64,000 nucleotides of DNA from Oscillospiraceae bacterium (GCA_009777835.1 WRKZ01000002.1:17909-81908); one strand, 5' to 3'; positions 1 through 9,680 are shown, counted from the first letter of the stretch. The notes: generated by a model from the letters alone, not told the origin. Made by a program: numbers and translations.

Positions 1-9
1 GGGTGCGAA

Positions 10-546
10 ATGCTCGGCACCGAACGGAAAGAGTCTTACTGGCGGGATTTAATCGCGCAACTGCGGAAGGTCTATTCGGGAAAACTGGTGTATAACACCA
101 ATCACGGCAAAGAAGACAGGTTCGAATGGATGGGTGAGTTGGACTATATCGGAACATCGGCGTATTATCCGGTAGGACAGAAATCGTCTTCTAAGTCCGA
201 CATGACAGCCGAATGGGAGAACGTCCGTACACGATTGAACAAAATCGCCGATAAAACCGACAAGAAATACATCTTCATGGAAATCGGTTGTCGCTCGGCG
301 AAGGGCTGTTCGGCGATGCCGTGGGATTTTTCACACAAGGAATTCCCGTGGAACGAAGAAGAACAGGCGAATTTCTATGAGTCCTGCCTGGACGTGTTCG
401 GCAAAGAAGAACGGTTCGCGGGGATTTTCTGGTGGGACTGGTCTACCTTCATCTACGATACCCGCAAAGAAGCCGAGACTAACATCGGATTCAACATTCA
501 CCTGAAAAAAGCGGAAGAGGTTCTTAAAAAATATTATGCTGAATGA
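10..546 (+). CDS. C-terminal part of glycoside hydrolase (GH113-like TIM barrel), possibly truncated by window edge
   Basis: ORF with FxxWMGELDYIGTSAYYP, IFMEIGCRS and FAGIFWWDWS motifs typical of GH113-like enzymes. Confidence 0.6.
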   Translation: MLGTERKESYWRDLIAQLRKVYSGKLVYNTNHGKEDRFEWMGELDYIGTSAYYPVGQKSSSKSDMTAEWENVRTRLNKIADKTDKKYIFMEIGCRSAKGCSAMPWDFSHKEFPWNEEEQANFYESCLDVFGKEERFAGIFWWDWSTFIYDTRKEAETNIGFNIHLKKAEEVLKKYYAE

Positions 547-1672
547 GAAAAAATCAAGCAGTGACATTCCCGATGAAAAAGAAAACGACGAAAATAAACC
601 GTTCTTCCTGTGGGATTATTTGAAAGAACAGTCGGAACTATCTCGGCCGTTGGTTCTTTACGGAACAGGAGACGGTGCCGACAAAATTCTGCAGGTTATG
701 AAACAATACGGGCTTGAACCCGATTGTTTCACGAAGAGCGGTGATTTAGGCGGATTTAAACCGAATGAGGTTTTCGCGGGTTATGACGTATTACCGTTGG
801 ATTCGATTGTTAACAAACGGCTCAAAAATGCCGATTTCATCGTGTTGGTCTGTTTCGGTACCGATAAGAGCGATGTGCTGGAAAGACTGTATTCCCTGGC
901 AAAAGAGTATGAGGTTTATGTCCCGGACGTTCCGGTGGTCGGCGAAGGCGTTTACACACCGGAATACGTCGAGGAAAACCGCGACAAACTCGAAAAGGCA
1001 CGAAAACTCCTCGCCGATGAAAAGTCGAAGGAGGTCTTTGACGGGTGGCTCGAATACCGATTAAGCGGGAAACCGGATATTCTTGAGGGGATTTCAAGCG
1101 ACAAATCGGAAATCTATTCATTGCTTAAACTCAATAACAAGGAATTTTTCGTGGATGCGGGTGCGTTTAAGGGCGATACGGTAAGTGAGTTTCTGGCGGA
1201 AGTCGGCGGGAATTTCGAGAAAATTACCGCGTTTGAGCCGGATGTAAAGAATTACACGTTCATGCGGCGGAAATTCTACGCTTTACCCGGCGAAAAATTC
1301 TGTGCCGTTAATGCGGCGGCATGGGACGAAGACGGAACGCTCGACTTTGCGGCTAAAACCGGGCGAGCGGGGAGTGCTTTTTCCAAAGAGAGGGTCAAGC
1401 AGGTCAAAAGCGCGAAAATCGATACGTTGTGCGGCGAAGACAAACCCACCTTCATAAAATTGGACGTTGAGGGTGCGGAGTCACGGGTTCTTCAGGGGGC
1501 GAAATCAATTATAACCAAACAACGCCCGAAAATGGTGGTTTCCCTGTATCACAGGGTTGAGGATATGTATGAGTTACCGTTACTGATTCATTCGTATAAT
1601 CAGCGGTACAAATTCTATTTAAGGAAGACCCGATGTCTCCCGGGGTGGGAATTTCGGTTGATTGTAATTTAA
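536..1672 (+). CDS. FkbM-family methyltransferase
   Basis: FVDAGAFKGDTVSEF, ITAFEPDVKNY, IKLDVEGAE motifs. Confidence 0.8.
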   Translation: MLNEKKSSSDIPDEKENDENKPFFLWDYLKEQSELSRPLVLYGTGDGADKILQVMKQYGLEPDCFTKSGDLGGFKPNEVFAGYDVLPLDSIVNKRLKNADFIVLVCFGTDKSDVLERLYSLAKEYEVYVPDVPVVGEGVYTPEYVEENRDKLEKARKLLADEKSKEVFDGWLEYRLSGKPDILEGISSDKSEIYSLLKLNNKEFFVDAGAFKGDTVSEFLAEVGGNFEKITAFEPDVKNYTFMRRKFYALPGEKFCAVNAAAWDEDGTLDFAAKTGRAGSAFSKERVKQVKSAKIDTLCGEDKPTFIKLDVEGAESRVLQGAKSIITKQRPKMVVSLYHRVEDMYELPLLIHSYNQRYKFYLRKTRCLPGWEFRLIVI

Positions 1673-1702
1673 TGTAAGAAAGGCATAGTTATAAGTTTGA
1701 AT

Positions 1703-1752
1703 AAGAGCTCACGGGGTCGGCGGCTTCGCCGTCGAGCAGGTGAGCTTGACAG
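1703..1752. repeat. Small dispersed palindromic element, family C copy 1
   Basis: aagagctcacggggtcggcggcttcgccgtcgagcaggtgagcttgac recurs at ~48951-48997; flanked by direct repeat GTTTGAAT (1695-1702 / 1753-1760). Confidence 0.7.
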
Positions 1753-1798
1753 GTTTGAATTCATGCCACTTTGTGGCAGAAAGGCATGGTCATAATAA

Positions 1799-2572
1799 AT
1801 GAGAAAGATTATTTTCATTGCTTTAGCGGTGATTGTAGTAGCGGTTGCGGCGATTTTCTGCGTGAGGGAGTTTACCGTACCGCGAATCAACTTTGTAGCC
1901 GATGAAGTCGGAATCGTCGCCAGTGCGAACACTTTGCGGGTTTCGCGGTTGTACGCCGCCGAGGTCGATTTCGATGCGTATGAACAGGCATTAGACGAAA
2001 TCATAGACATAACCGAATACACCGATGAAGAGCGGTTCGCGGCGGCATTGGCATCCGGCAGACCGGAGTTTTATCCGGTTTTCGGTATGCATGTCCTGAA
2101 TGATTCCGATAATGAGCTGCGGGTAATGTGTTTCGTCCTGGAGGAAATGGCGACCGGACAGAAAGGCAAACGCTTCAAAATAGGCGAAATCAGCCTTGAA
2201 ACCATGATTACCGGCGGCGATTTCACCATTGACCGCCTGGAAATCGTTCCGTTTGTCGATACGAAAGCACCCTTCGAAATTACTAAAATCAATTCGGCAC
2301 ACCAAGCCGCACTTGATATAAGTAATGCGGGAACAGCATCCCTTGTTTTAGGCGGGGACTGGCTTGAACGTCTTCGAAACGGCGAGGAATGTTCGTTTAC
2401 GTTGCGATTCATCTACAACATCAAATCGGACACGTTTCTGCCGCGAATCGTACTTGACGAACAGCTCCTTCAAGTAAACGGAGTGATTTCGTACAACAAT
2501 GTCGGAAAACTTGAAGTTGATTTTGCGATTGAACCGTATTCAAGTCTGGAGGAAGCGGAAAATGCAGAATAA
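1799..2572 (+). CDS. Membrane-anchored hypothetical protein
   Basis: ORF with N-terminal hydrophobic segment MRKIIFIALAVIVVAVAAIFCV; RBS agaaagg. Confidence 0.7.
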   Translation: MRKIIFIALAVIVVAVAAIFCVREFTVPRINFVADEVGIVASANTLRVSRLYAAEVDFDAYEQALDEIIDITEYTDEERFAAALASGRPEFYPVFGMHVLNDSDNELRVMCFVLEEMATGQKGKRFKIGEISLETMITGGDFTIDRLEIVPFVDTKAPFEITKINSAHQAALDISNAGTASLVLGGDWLERLRNGEECSFTLRFIYNIKSDTFLPRIVLDEQLLQVNGVISYNNVGKLEVDFAIEPYSSLEEAENAE

Positions 2573-3779
2573 ATCACAGTTGCGGCAACAGTATGAACAA
2601 ATCAAAGCCGAGGGCTTAAACCTCGATATGTCCCGCGGGAAACCCGGTGCGGACGTGTTGGACTTTTCCAATGCTATGTTGACGATTCCGGGTTCGGATT
2701 ATATGTCAGATTCGTTCGATTGCCGAAACTATATCCCGCTTGACGGAATCCCCGAAGTGAAGAAACTGCTGTCACCCATACTCGGGGTCACACCCGAAAG
2801 GCTGATTATCGGCGGGAATTCGAGTTTGCAGATGATGTACGATACTATCGTGCGGGAAATGCTCTGCGGGGTGTGGAAAGAGGACAGGGGCGAAAAAATC
2901 AAGTTTATCTGCCTTGTTCCGGGGTATGACCGCCATTTCGCGATATGTGAGCGACTTTCAATCGGGATGGAGATGGTTGCTTTAGGCAAAGACGGCCCCG
3001 ATATGGATTTAATCGAAAGATTAGTCGCAGATGATGATTCAATCAAGGGAATCTGGTGTGTACCGATGTATTCGAATCCTACCGGAATTACCTACTCCGA
3101 TGAAGTTGTACGAAGATTCGCCCGGATGAAAACAAAATCTGCGAACTTTCGTATTCTCTGGGACAACGCCTATGCAATTCATCATTTAAACGATACACCG
3201 GATTCGCTGCTGAACATTCTTGATGAGTGTGAGTCTGCGGGGAATCCCGACCGTGTCTATATGTTTGCTTCGACTTCAAAGGTGACTTTCCCGGGCGGCG
3301 GTGTGGCTATGATGGCTACAAGCGACAAAAACGCCGATTTCGTGAGGGCCCACATGGGAGTCCAGACAATCGGCGGCGATAAGTTGAATCAACTCCGTCA
3401 TGTTCGATTCTTCGGTGATTTTAACCGAATAGTCGAGCATATGAAGAGGTTGAGCGGGGTTCTCAAACCGAAATTCGATACCGTTACAGAAATACTCGAA
3501 CGTGAACTCGGCAGCGATTTCGGTGTTTGGCATAAACCCAACGGCGGCTACTTCATCTCATTCGACGGGAATCCCGGAACCGCCAAAGAAACGGTTCGGC
3601 TCTGTCGTGAAGCGGGGGTAATCCTCACGAATGCAGGGGCAACTTTTCCGTACAACAACGACCCCGACGACAAGAACATTCGCATTGCACCGAGCTTCCC
3701 CCCTGTAGAAGAACTTAAGCGGGCGATGGAAGTATTCTGTGTCAGCGTTAAATTGGCGAATGAAATAGTCAGGCAATGA
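2562..3779 (+). CDS. Class I/II PLP aminotransferase (aspartate aminotransferase, MocR/Ic-like)
   Basis: LDMSRGKPGADVLDFS, CVPMYSNPTGITYSDE, FASTSKVTFPGGG; ATG at 2562 preferred over 2499. Confidence 0.85.
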   Translation: MQNKSQLRQQYEQIKAEGLNLDMSRGKPGADVLDFSNAMLTIPGSDYMSDSFDCRNYIPLDGIPEVKKLLSPILGVTPERLIIGGNSSLQMMYDTIVREMLCGVWKEDRGEKIKFICLVPGYDRHFAICERLSIGMEMVALGKDGPDMDLIERLVADDDSIKGIWCVPMYSNPTGITYSDEVVRRFARMKTKSANFRILWDNAYAIHHLNDTPDSLLNILDECESAGNPDRVYMFASTSKVTFPGGGVAMMATSDKNADFVRAHMGVQTIGGDKLNQLRHVRFFGDFNRIVEHMKRLSGVLKPKFDTVTEILERELGSDFGVWHKPNGGYFISFDGNPGTAKETVRLCREAGVILTNAGATFPYNNDPDDKNIRIAPSFPPVEELKRAMEVFCVSVKLANEIVRQ

Positions 3780-3786
3780 ATTCAAA

Positions 3787-4935
3787 TCAACGAATCAACT
3801 CGCTTAATTTGAGGGAGTTTTCTTCTCTGAACGCAGTAAACGTACTATTTTCGATTTCGGTGCGGATTTTTTCCATCAATGCGTTGTAGAAATAAAGGTT
3901 GTGGATTGACGACAGTCGCCCTGCGAGATATTCCTGCGCTTTGAACAAGTGACGGATATACCCGCGTGAATGTTGCGCGCAGACAGGACAACCACACACT
4001 TCGTCGAGTGGCTTATCATCGCGTTCATACCGCTTATTCTTGATGTGCAGTATTCCCTCACTCGTGAAAATCGTTCCGTGGCGGGCGTTGCGGGTCGGCA
4101 TGACACAGTCGAACATATCAATCCCCCTGAACACCGCCTCAATTATATCGGAAGGAGTCCCGACACCCATGAGGTAGCGGGGCTTTTCGGTTGGCATATA
4201 CGGTTCAACAGCTTCGATTACACGGAACATATCGTCCTTTGCTTCGCCGACCGCTAACCCGCCGATTGCGTAACCGGGCAGATTCAACTCGGCGATTTCC
4301 TGCATATGTTTCACACGGATATCGTTGTAAACGCCGCCCTGATTTATTCCGAACAATAACGCAGCCGATTCAAGCCGTAACATTTCTTCCTGACAGCGAA
4401 TCAGCCAACGGGTCGTCCGTTTGACCGAATTTTCTACGTAAACGCGGCTCTGACCGTCGGGAATACACTCATCGAAAGCCATGACTATATCCGCGCCGAG
4501 ATTATATTGGATTCTCATACTTTCTTCCGGCCCCATGAAGATTTTTTTTCCGTCAATGTGAGAAGAGAAGAAAACACCGGATTCCTTTATAATGGGTGGC
4601 TTTCCTACATATCCGCTTGATTCTGTTCCGCCTGCCCGCCCCAATGAAAACACCTGGAATCCGCCCGAATCGGTGAGAATCGGCTTATTCCAATTAGTGA
4701 AAGCATGGAGTCCGCCCAGGTCGCGGATAACGTCGTCCCCCGGACGAATGTGCAGATGATAGGTGTTGCAAAGCATGACTTGACACTTCAAATCCGACAG
4801 TTCCGGTGCGGAAATCCCGCCTTTGATTGCGGCGGCGGTAGCGACGTTCATGAAAAACGGTGTTTGAATCTCACCGTGTGCCGTCGCAAGAACCCCCCTC
4901 CTCGCTTTAGAATCGCTTGTGATTAATTTATACAT
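3787..4935 (-). CDS. tgt: Queuine tRNA-ribosyltransferase
   Basis: TDSGGFQVFSL, GGLAVGE, CVMPTRNARHG, Cys zinc-site cluster. Confidence 0.97.
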   Translation of the reverse strand: MYKLITSDSKARRGVLATAHGEIQTPFFMNVATAAAIKGGISAPELSDLKCQVMLCNTYHLHIRPGDDVIRDLGGLHAFTNWNKPILTDSGGFQVFSLGRAGGTESSGYVGKPPIIKESGVFFSSHIDGKKIFMGPEESMRIQYNLGADIVMAFDECIPDGQSRVYVENSVKRTTRWLIRCQEEMLRLESAALLFGINQGGVYNDIRVKHMQEIAELNLPGYAIGGLAVGEAKDDMFRVIEAVEPYMPTEKPRYLMGVGTPSDIIEAVFRGIDMFDCVMPTRNARHGTIFTSEGILHIKNKRYERDDKPLDEVCGCPVCAQHSRGYIRHLFKAQEYLAGRLSSIHNLYFYNALMEKIRTEIENSTFTAFREENSLKLSELIR

Positions 4936-5831
4936 TTACTCTCCTTATTGCAAATCACCAAACTCATGTCGAATGCCTTTACCGAATGGGTCAACGCACC
5001 CAAACTGATTATATCAATCCCGGTTTCGGCGGTCTCACGAATGTTTTCCAAGGTGATGTTCCCGCTCGCCTCCAACACGGCGCGACGTTGAGTGATTTCG
5101 ACGGCTTGTCTCATGGTATCGGCGTTCATATTGTCGAGCAGGATTATATTCGCGCCTGCCGAAATCGCTTCACGGAGTTGTTCTAAGTCGCGAACCTCCA
5201 CCTCAACGGGAATCATATGCCCGGCACGTTCACGGAGGGCTTGAACCGCCACCGTAATCGAACCGTAAGCATCGATATGATTGTCTTTCAGCATCGCCGC
5301 CGCCGACAGATTGAATCGGTGATTATTCCCGCCACCGCACAGTACCGCATACTTCTGCAACGAACGCAGTCCCGGCAACGTCTTACGGGTATCGACGATT
5401 CGTGCATTTGTCCCCGAAATCGCGTCAACACAACGACGAGTGTAGGTCGCAATTCCGCTCATATGCTGCAGAAAATTCAACGCAGTACGCTCTGCTTTGA
5501 GAATAGCGCAGGTACTCCCCGAAATCTCGCATATAATCGTACCGACTTCGAGCTTTTCGCCGTCTTGTATAAAAGGAGTAACCGTCACGCTTGCAATACG
5601 TGAACCCCACGAATCAAAGGAAAACACCCTCGCCGCAATCTCCAACCCGGAGAGAATTCCGTCAGCTTTGGACTTTATCACAGCCTTGGTGCGATTATCG
5701 GGCGAGAGAAGCAAATCGCTCGTAACATCAATGTAGTTGATGTCTTCTTCGAGAGCGCGCTTAATTATATCGTCAACGTAAAAATCGGGAAGTTTCGGCA
5801 GCAGTTTAGGAATTTGTTTAAGAAGACTCAT
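4923..5831 (-). CDS. nadC: Nicotinate-nucleotide pyrophosphorylase (carboxylating)
   Basis: ALEEDINYIDVTSDLLL, LNFLQHMSGIAT, DTRKTLPGLR, VEVEVRDLEQ, LLDNM. Confidence 0.96.
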   Translation of the reverse strand: MSLLKQIPKLLPKLPDFYVDDIIKRALEEDINYIDVTSDLLLSPDNRTKAVIKSKADGILSGLEIAARVFSFDSWGSRIASVTVTPFIQDGEKLEVGTIICEISGSTCAILKAERTALNFLQHMSGIATYTRRCVDAISGTNARIVDTRKTLPGLRSLQKYAVLCGGGNNHRFNLSAAAMLKDNHIDAYGSITVAVQALRERAGHMIPVEVEVRDLEQLREAISAGANIILLDNMNADTMRQAVEITQRRAVLEASGNITLENIRETAETGIDIISLGALTHSVKAFDMSLVICNKESKCIN

Positions 5832-7419
5832 CGGCAGTTACCTCTTTCAGAATTAAATAAGCCACCGTCGCCAGTGATTTAACCTCCGAAACCTCCGGTG
5901 ATGCTTCGGATTGAACGAGCGCGAGCATTTCTTTAATTTGCGTTACACGATGAAATCCGTCGCGGCTCTGTTCATAATCGGGCAAAACAAAAAATGCCCG
6001 TTGCATGATTGCCTTGATTTCCGCTCGAAGGCTCTCCAACAACTCACAATCAAGCGAAATCGCTGAATCTTTTTCATACGTTCGAGAAATTTCAAGGATT
6101 TCCGGGATTTCCTGTAAATTATCAAGAGAAAAATCCAAACAGTTAATATCTTCTGCGGCTAATCGGCTGAATACCAGTCCTTCCAACAGTGAGTTACTGG
6201 CTAGTCGGTTGTTTCCGTGAACCCCGGTGTACGAACATTCACCGGCGGCGTACAAGCCGTCAACTGTGGTCCTACCTGCGGAAGAAACCGTAATCCCCCC
6301 CATGAGGTAGTGCTGACAGGGATAAATCGGAACCGGCTGTCGGCATAGGTCGTAGCCTTTTTCAAGGAGTTTCGCGTGAATCATGGGGAATCGTTCCTTC
6401 ACGAACGATGATTCCAAATGCGATATATCCAGGAAGAATTCACGCTTGCCCGTACGCTTTTCTTCGGCAATTATACAGCATGAAACCACATCTCTGGGGC
6501 TGAGTTCACTTTCGCCGTAATGCTGCAGGAATCGCTCCTTTTCAGCATTGAGAAGGTACGCACCCTCGCCTCTGACCGCCTCTGAAATAAGCAGGGATTC
6601 ACTGTCTCGTCCGGCGGGGCATGAAAAAGCCGTAGGGTGGAATTGAATCAGGTTCATTTTCTCGACCTTTGCACCTAAATCATATGCGAATCGGATTCCG
6701 TCACCTGTAGAAATTTCCGAATTTGTGGTATAATTATACACACGTCCGATTCCGCCGGTTGCAATCAGGCATACTTTTGTGGTATAATAACAATAGTTAT
6801 ATTCTTTAACTCCGCAAAGCTCATCCTTTGGCACTCTTGAAACTCCGAAAATTCCTGCGGAATTTTCTCCGCAGGGCGAGCAAAGCTCGCCCTTTGACAC
6901 TTCAACCGAGACCGCCGAAAAAAAGTTTTCTCCCGATTTCGTGAGCCGTAACAGGTGGGCATGTTCGAGACAGGTGATGTTTTCACGGGACTGTACCTGC
7001 TTCAAAAGCGTTTCCACGATTTTCTCCCCGGTGAAGTCCTTGTGGAAAGCGATTCGCTTGCGGGAATGTCCCCCCTCCAGACAGAGCGCGATTTTACCGT
7101 CTTCATCTCGGTCGAAGTCTACACCCAACCGCGCAAGCTGTTCGACGTTTTCGGCACCGTGTTCCACCAAAATGCGCAGATTTTCACGATTGTTTTCATA
7201 ACCGCCCGCCGCCAGTGTGTCGTTGATATGCGACTCCACATCGTCGGATTCGTCCAGTACAGCGGCAATCCCGCCTTGAGCCAGCGCAGTCGTACTCAAA
7301 GCGAACCCCTTCTTCGACAGAAGAAGCACCTTCAATTCCGGCGACAGATTCAATGCCGCATACAGCCCGGAAATCCCCGCACCGACTATCAGAACATCAT
7401 ATTTTTTGAATAACATCAC
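5818..7419 (-). CDS. nadB: L-aspartate oxidase, with an in-frame repeat insertion
   Basis: FAD GxGxxG motif; LAQGGIAAVLDESDD, IQFHPTAF, HYLMGGI, YAAGECSYTGVHGNNRLASNSLLE; extra KGELCSPCGENSAGIFGVSRVPKDELCGVKEYN before VCLIATGGIG. Confidence 0.95.
   Translation of the reverse strand: MMLFKKYDVLIVGAGISGLYAALNLSPELKVLLLSKKGFALSTTALAQGGIAAVLDESDDVESHINDTLAAGGYENNRENLRILVEHGAENVEQLARLGVDFDRDEDGKIALCLEGGHSRKRIAFHKDFTGEKIVETLLKQVQSRENITCLEHAHLLRLTKSGENFFSAVSVEVSKGELCSPCGENSAGIFGVSRVPKDELCGVKEYNYCYYTTKVCLIATGGIGRVYNYTTNSEISTGDGIRFAYDLGAKVEKMNLIQFHPTAFSCPAGRDSESLLISEAVRGEGAYLLNAEKERFLQHYGESELSPRDVVSCCIIAEEKRTGKREFFLDISHLESSFVKERFPMIHAKLLEKGYDLCRQPVPIYPCQHYLMGGITVSSAGRTTVDGLYAAGECSYTGVHGNNRLASNSLLEGLVFSRLAAEDINCLDFSLDNLQEIPEILEISRTYEKDSAISLDCELLESLRAEIKAIMQRAFFVLPDYEQSRDGFHRVTQIKEMLALVQSEASPEVSEVKSLATVAYLILKEVTADESS
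6802..6902. repeat. Palindromic in-frame element family A, one full copy (~6841-6902) plus one internally deleted copy (~6802-6837) inside nadB
   Basis: aactccgaaaattcctgcggaattttctccgcagggcgagcaaagctcgccctttgacac matches copies in mfd (~29298-29373) and the flavoprotein gene (~50493-50636). Confidence 0.85.
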
Positions 7420-7458
7420 TAATTAAACCTCTATATTTTCGAAAGGAAAACTTTTCTT

Positions 7459-8730
7459 ATGAATGAAGCCCTCACAACCTATGCAATCCTTGCAGGAATC
7501 GATACCGGCGAATTTGATGCCGATTCCTCCCTTGATGAACTCGAAGAACTCGCCAAGACGGCAGGTGCCGAGACCGTCGCACGGGTTATCCAAAAGCGAA
7601 ACTCACCCGATTCGGCCACCGTTTTGGGTGAAGGAAAAATCGCTGAAATAGCAGAGTTTTGCTCCGGCTATATCGAAGATGAAAACGAAGACCAAAAAGA
7701 AAAACTCCTGCTCATTTTCGACTGTGAGTTATCGGCAAGCCAAATCCGCAATATCGAAAAAGTGGTGGAGGTACGTGTAATCGACCGTACCATGCTGATT
7801 CTCGACATATTCGCGGGGCGCGCCGTCTCACGGGAGGGTAAGTTGCAGGTCGAACTCGCCCAGTTAAAGTATCGCCTTCCCCGTCTTGTGGGAATGGGTC
7901 TCGCCATGTCACGGTTAGGCGGCGGAATCGGTACGCGGGGTCCGGGTGAAACCCAACTCGAAACAGATAAACGGCACATTCGCAGGAGAATCGAAAAACT
8001 ATCAGACGAGCTGAAAGAACTCGAAACCAGGCGGGCATTTTCGCGTTCTCGTCGCAAAAAAGACGGAACCCTTATTGCCGCAATCGTCGGCTACACCAAC
8101 GCAGGGAAGTCAACCCTCTTAAACGCACTTACCAATGCCGACGTTTTAGCCGAAGACAAACTCTTCGCGACGCTTGACCCTGTATCCCGCGGAATCGAAC
8201 TGCCCGACGGCCGAAACCTCGTCATAATCGACACGGTAGGTCTGATTAGGCGGCTTCCGCATAACCTGGTTCAAGCATTCAAATCCACCCTGGAAGAAGC
8301 CGCCAACGCCGACTTAATCCTGCACGTTCAAGACATTTCCGACCCGGAACACGTTGAGAAAGCCCAAGTAACTTCAAGTTTGCTGAACGAGTTGGGTGCA
8401 GGAGAAATCCCGGTCGTGAATCTGCTCAACAAATGCGATTTAGTCGAACATACCCCTCCCGAAAACGAAAGCACGGTCTGTATTTCCGCAAAACAAGACG
8501 GGAATACACCGAACGGATTCACTAAACTTTTTGAAACAATTGCCGCAAATCTCCCGGATTCAGCTAAAAGAATGTGTCTGCTTCTTCCTTTTGATAAAGC
8601 GGGACTCGCCGCGAAAATCCGTCAAAACGGTAAGATTTTCACCGAAGAGTATACCGAATCCGGCTTAAAACTCGACGCGCTCGTCGAAGAAAAGCTTGTC
8701 AGCCTGTTCAGTTCCTATCTAATTTCGTGA
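7459..8730 (+). CDS. hflX: GTPase HflX
   Basis: GxGxKIAE, LAQLKYRLPRLVGMG, GGIGTRGPGETQLETDKR, GYTNAGKSTLLNAL. Confidence 0.96.
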   Translation: MNEALTTYAILAGIDTGEFDADSSLDELEELAKTAGAETVARVIQKRNSPDSATVLGEGKIAEIAEFCSGYIEDENEDQKEKLLLIFDCELSASQIRNIEKVVEVRVIDRTMLILDIFAGRAVSREGKLQVELAQLKYRLPRLVGMGLAMSRLGGGIGTRGPGETQLETDKRHIRRRIEKLSDELKELETRRAFSRSRRKKDGTLIAAIVGYTNAGKSTLLNALTNADVLAEDKLFATLDPVSRGIELPDGRNLVIIDTVGLIRRLPHNLVQAFKSTLEEAANADLILHVQDISDPEHVEKAQVTSSLLNELGAGEIPVVNLLNKCDLVEHTPPENESTVCISAKQDGNTPNGFTKLFETIAANLPDSAKRMCLLLPFDKAGLAAKIRQNGKIFTEEYTESGLKLDALVEEKLVSLFSSYLIS

Positions 8731-9238
8731 GTAAATTCGATAGCGGCAGAATCAACATTCCCGTTGCGAAATTGTTGATTCCGTGGGTTATATCACTATA
8801 AGGCGGGAGTAAAAATCCCGCTTTCACCCAGACTAACGTCTGCTCGAAATTCCACCCGAAGGTCAACGCTTGAAAAGGTGCGTACAGTATCCCGAAAGAC
8901 AGCCCGTAGATTCCGCAAAGAAACATATGCAGCGGGACTTTCACTTTCGGCGGCAACGGAAGTTTTCCGCACAGCATGAATATTCCCCAAAGCGGCAACC
9001 AGATATACAAATACGGCAGATTCCAAGTGAGGAATCCGTAATACAGCAAATAAAGCAGGACGTACACATAAATCGGAATTAGTGCGCGCCACCGATAAGT
9101 CAGCGTAATCGCCGATATGAACAGTCCGTTAAGCTGAACGCCCGGCAACCCGAAAAAGACAATCTGGCTTGACAGAATCACCGCGGCAAGTATTCCGAAA
9201 GTCGTGAGTTGTTTAATCTTTAGTGTATATGAACGCAT
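8708..9238 (-). CDS. Multi-pass membrane protein, ECF-transporter S-component-like
   Basis: Hydrophobic; GILAAVILSSQIVFFGLPGVQLNGLFISAI; next to a DUF4430 lipoprotein. Confidence 0.6.
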   Translation of the reverse strand: MRSYTLKIKQLTTFGILAAVILSSQIVFFGLPGVQLNGLFISAITLTYRWRALIPIYVYVLLYLLYYGFLTWNLPYLYIWLPLWGIFMLCGKLPLPPKVKVPLHMFLCGIYGLSFGILYAPFQALTFGWNFEQTLVWVKAGFLLPPYSDITHGINNFATGMLILPLSNLLTKLDRN

Positions 9239-9650
9239 AGACCACGCCTTCTTCAATCTCGGTAGAATCTGCCCCGACGGTGGCGTATTCATCATCTATA
9301 TAGAACGCCCAATACGCTTTATCTTTGGTATAATCCGCGCTGATATCGGCTACAACCGTGACCAGAAGTCCATATTCACCGACTGTTCCTTCAATCAATC
9401 CTCTTTCAAGGAGTGCCGCACCCACCGTTTTTTCGTTTGTTTTCACGGTGAATTCCATAATGTTATCGCCGATTATTTCAACGCTGTGAGAATTTTGAGA
9501 GGAATCGTCTTCCGCTGTAAGTTCAAACCTGAACACGGCTTTCGCCGCATTTTCATCAGGTTCTTTTCTGCAGGCGGTGAATGTGATTGATGCGATGAAT
9601 ATAATCAACATTAAAGCGGGGATTGTTTTTATTTTTCTTTTCATTTCCAT
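9213..9650 (-). CDS. DUF4430-domain lipoprotein
   Basis: Lipobox-like FTAC; KTVGAALLERGLI...WAFYIDDEYATVGADSTEIEEGVVYAFIY typical of DUF4430. Confidence 0.7.
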   Translation of the reverse strand: MEMKRKIKTIPALMLIIFIASITFTACRKEPDENAAKAVFRFELTAEDDSSQNSHSVEIIGDNIMEFTVKTNEKTVGAALLERGLIEGTVGEYGLLVTVVADISADYTKDKAYWAFYIDDEYATVGADSTEIEEGVVYAFIYTKD

Positions 9651-9680
9651 TGCTTTCCTTTTTAAAAATTTGCACTATTG

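Noticed and set aside
2499-2561. Upstream start for the aminotransferase ORF
   Set aside because: The extension MSENLKLILRLNRIQVWRKRK overlaps the previous gene; ATG 2562 with upstream ggagg fits the family N-terminus.
6800-6905. Family A repeats as ordinary intrinsic terminators
   Set aside because: They lie inside intact housekeeping genes, stay in frame and lack a T-run.
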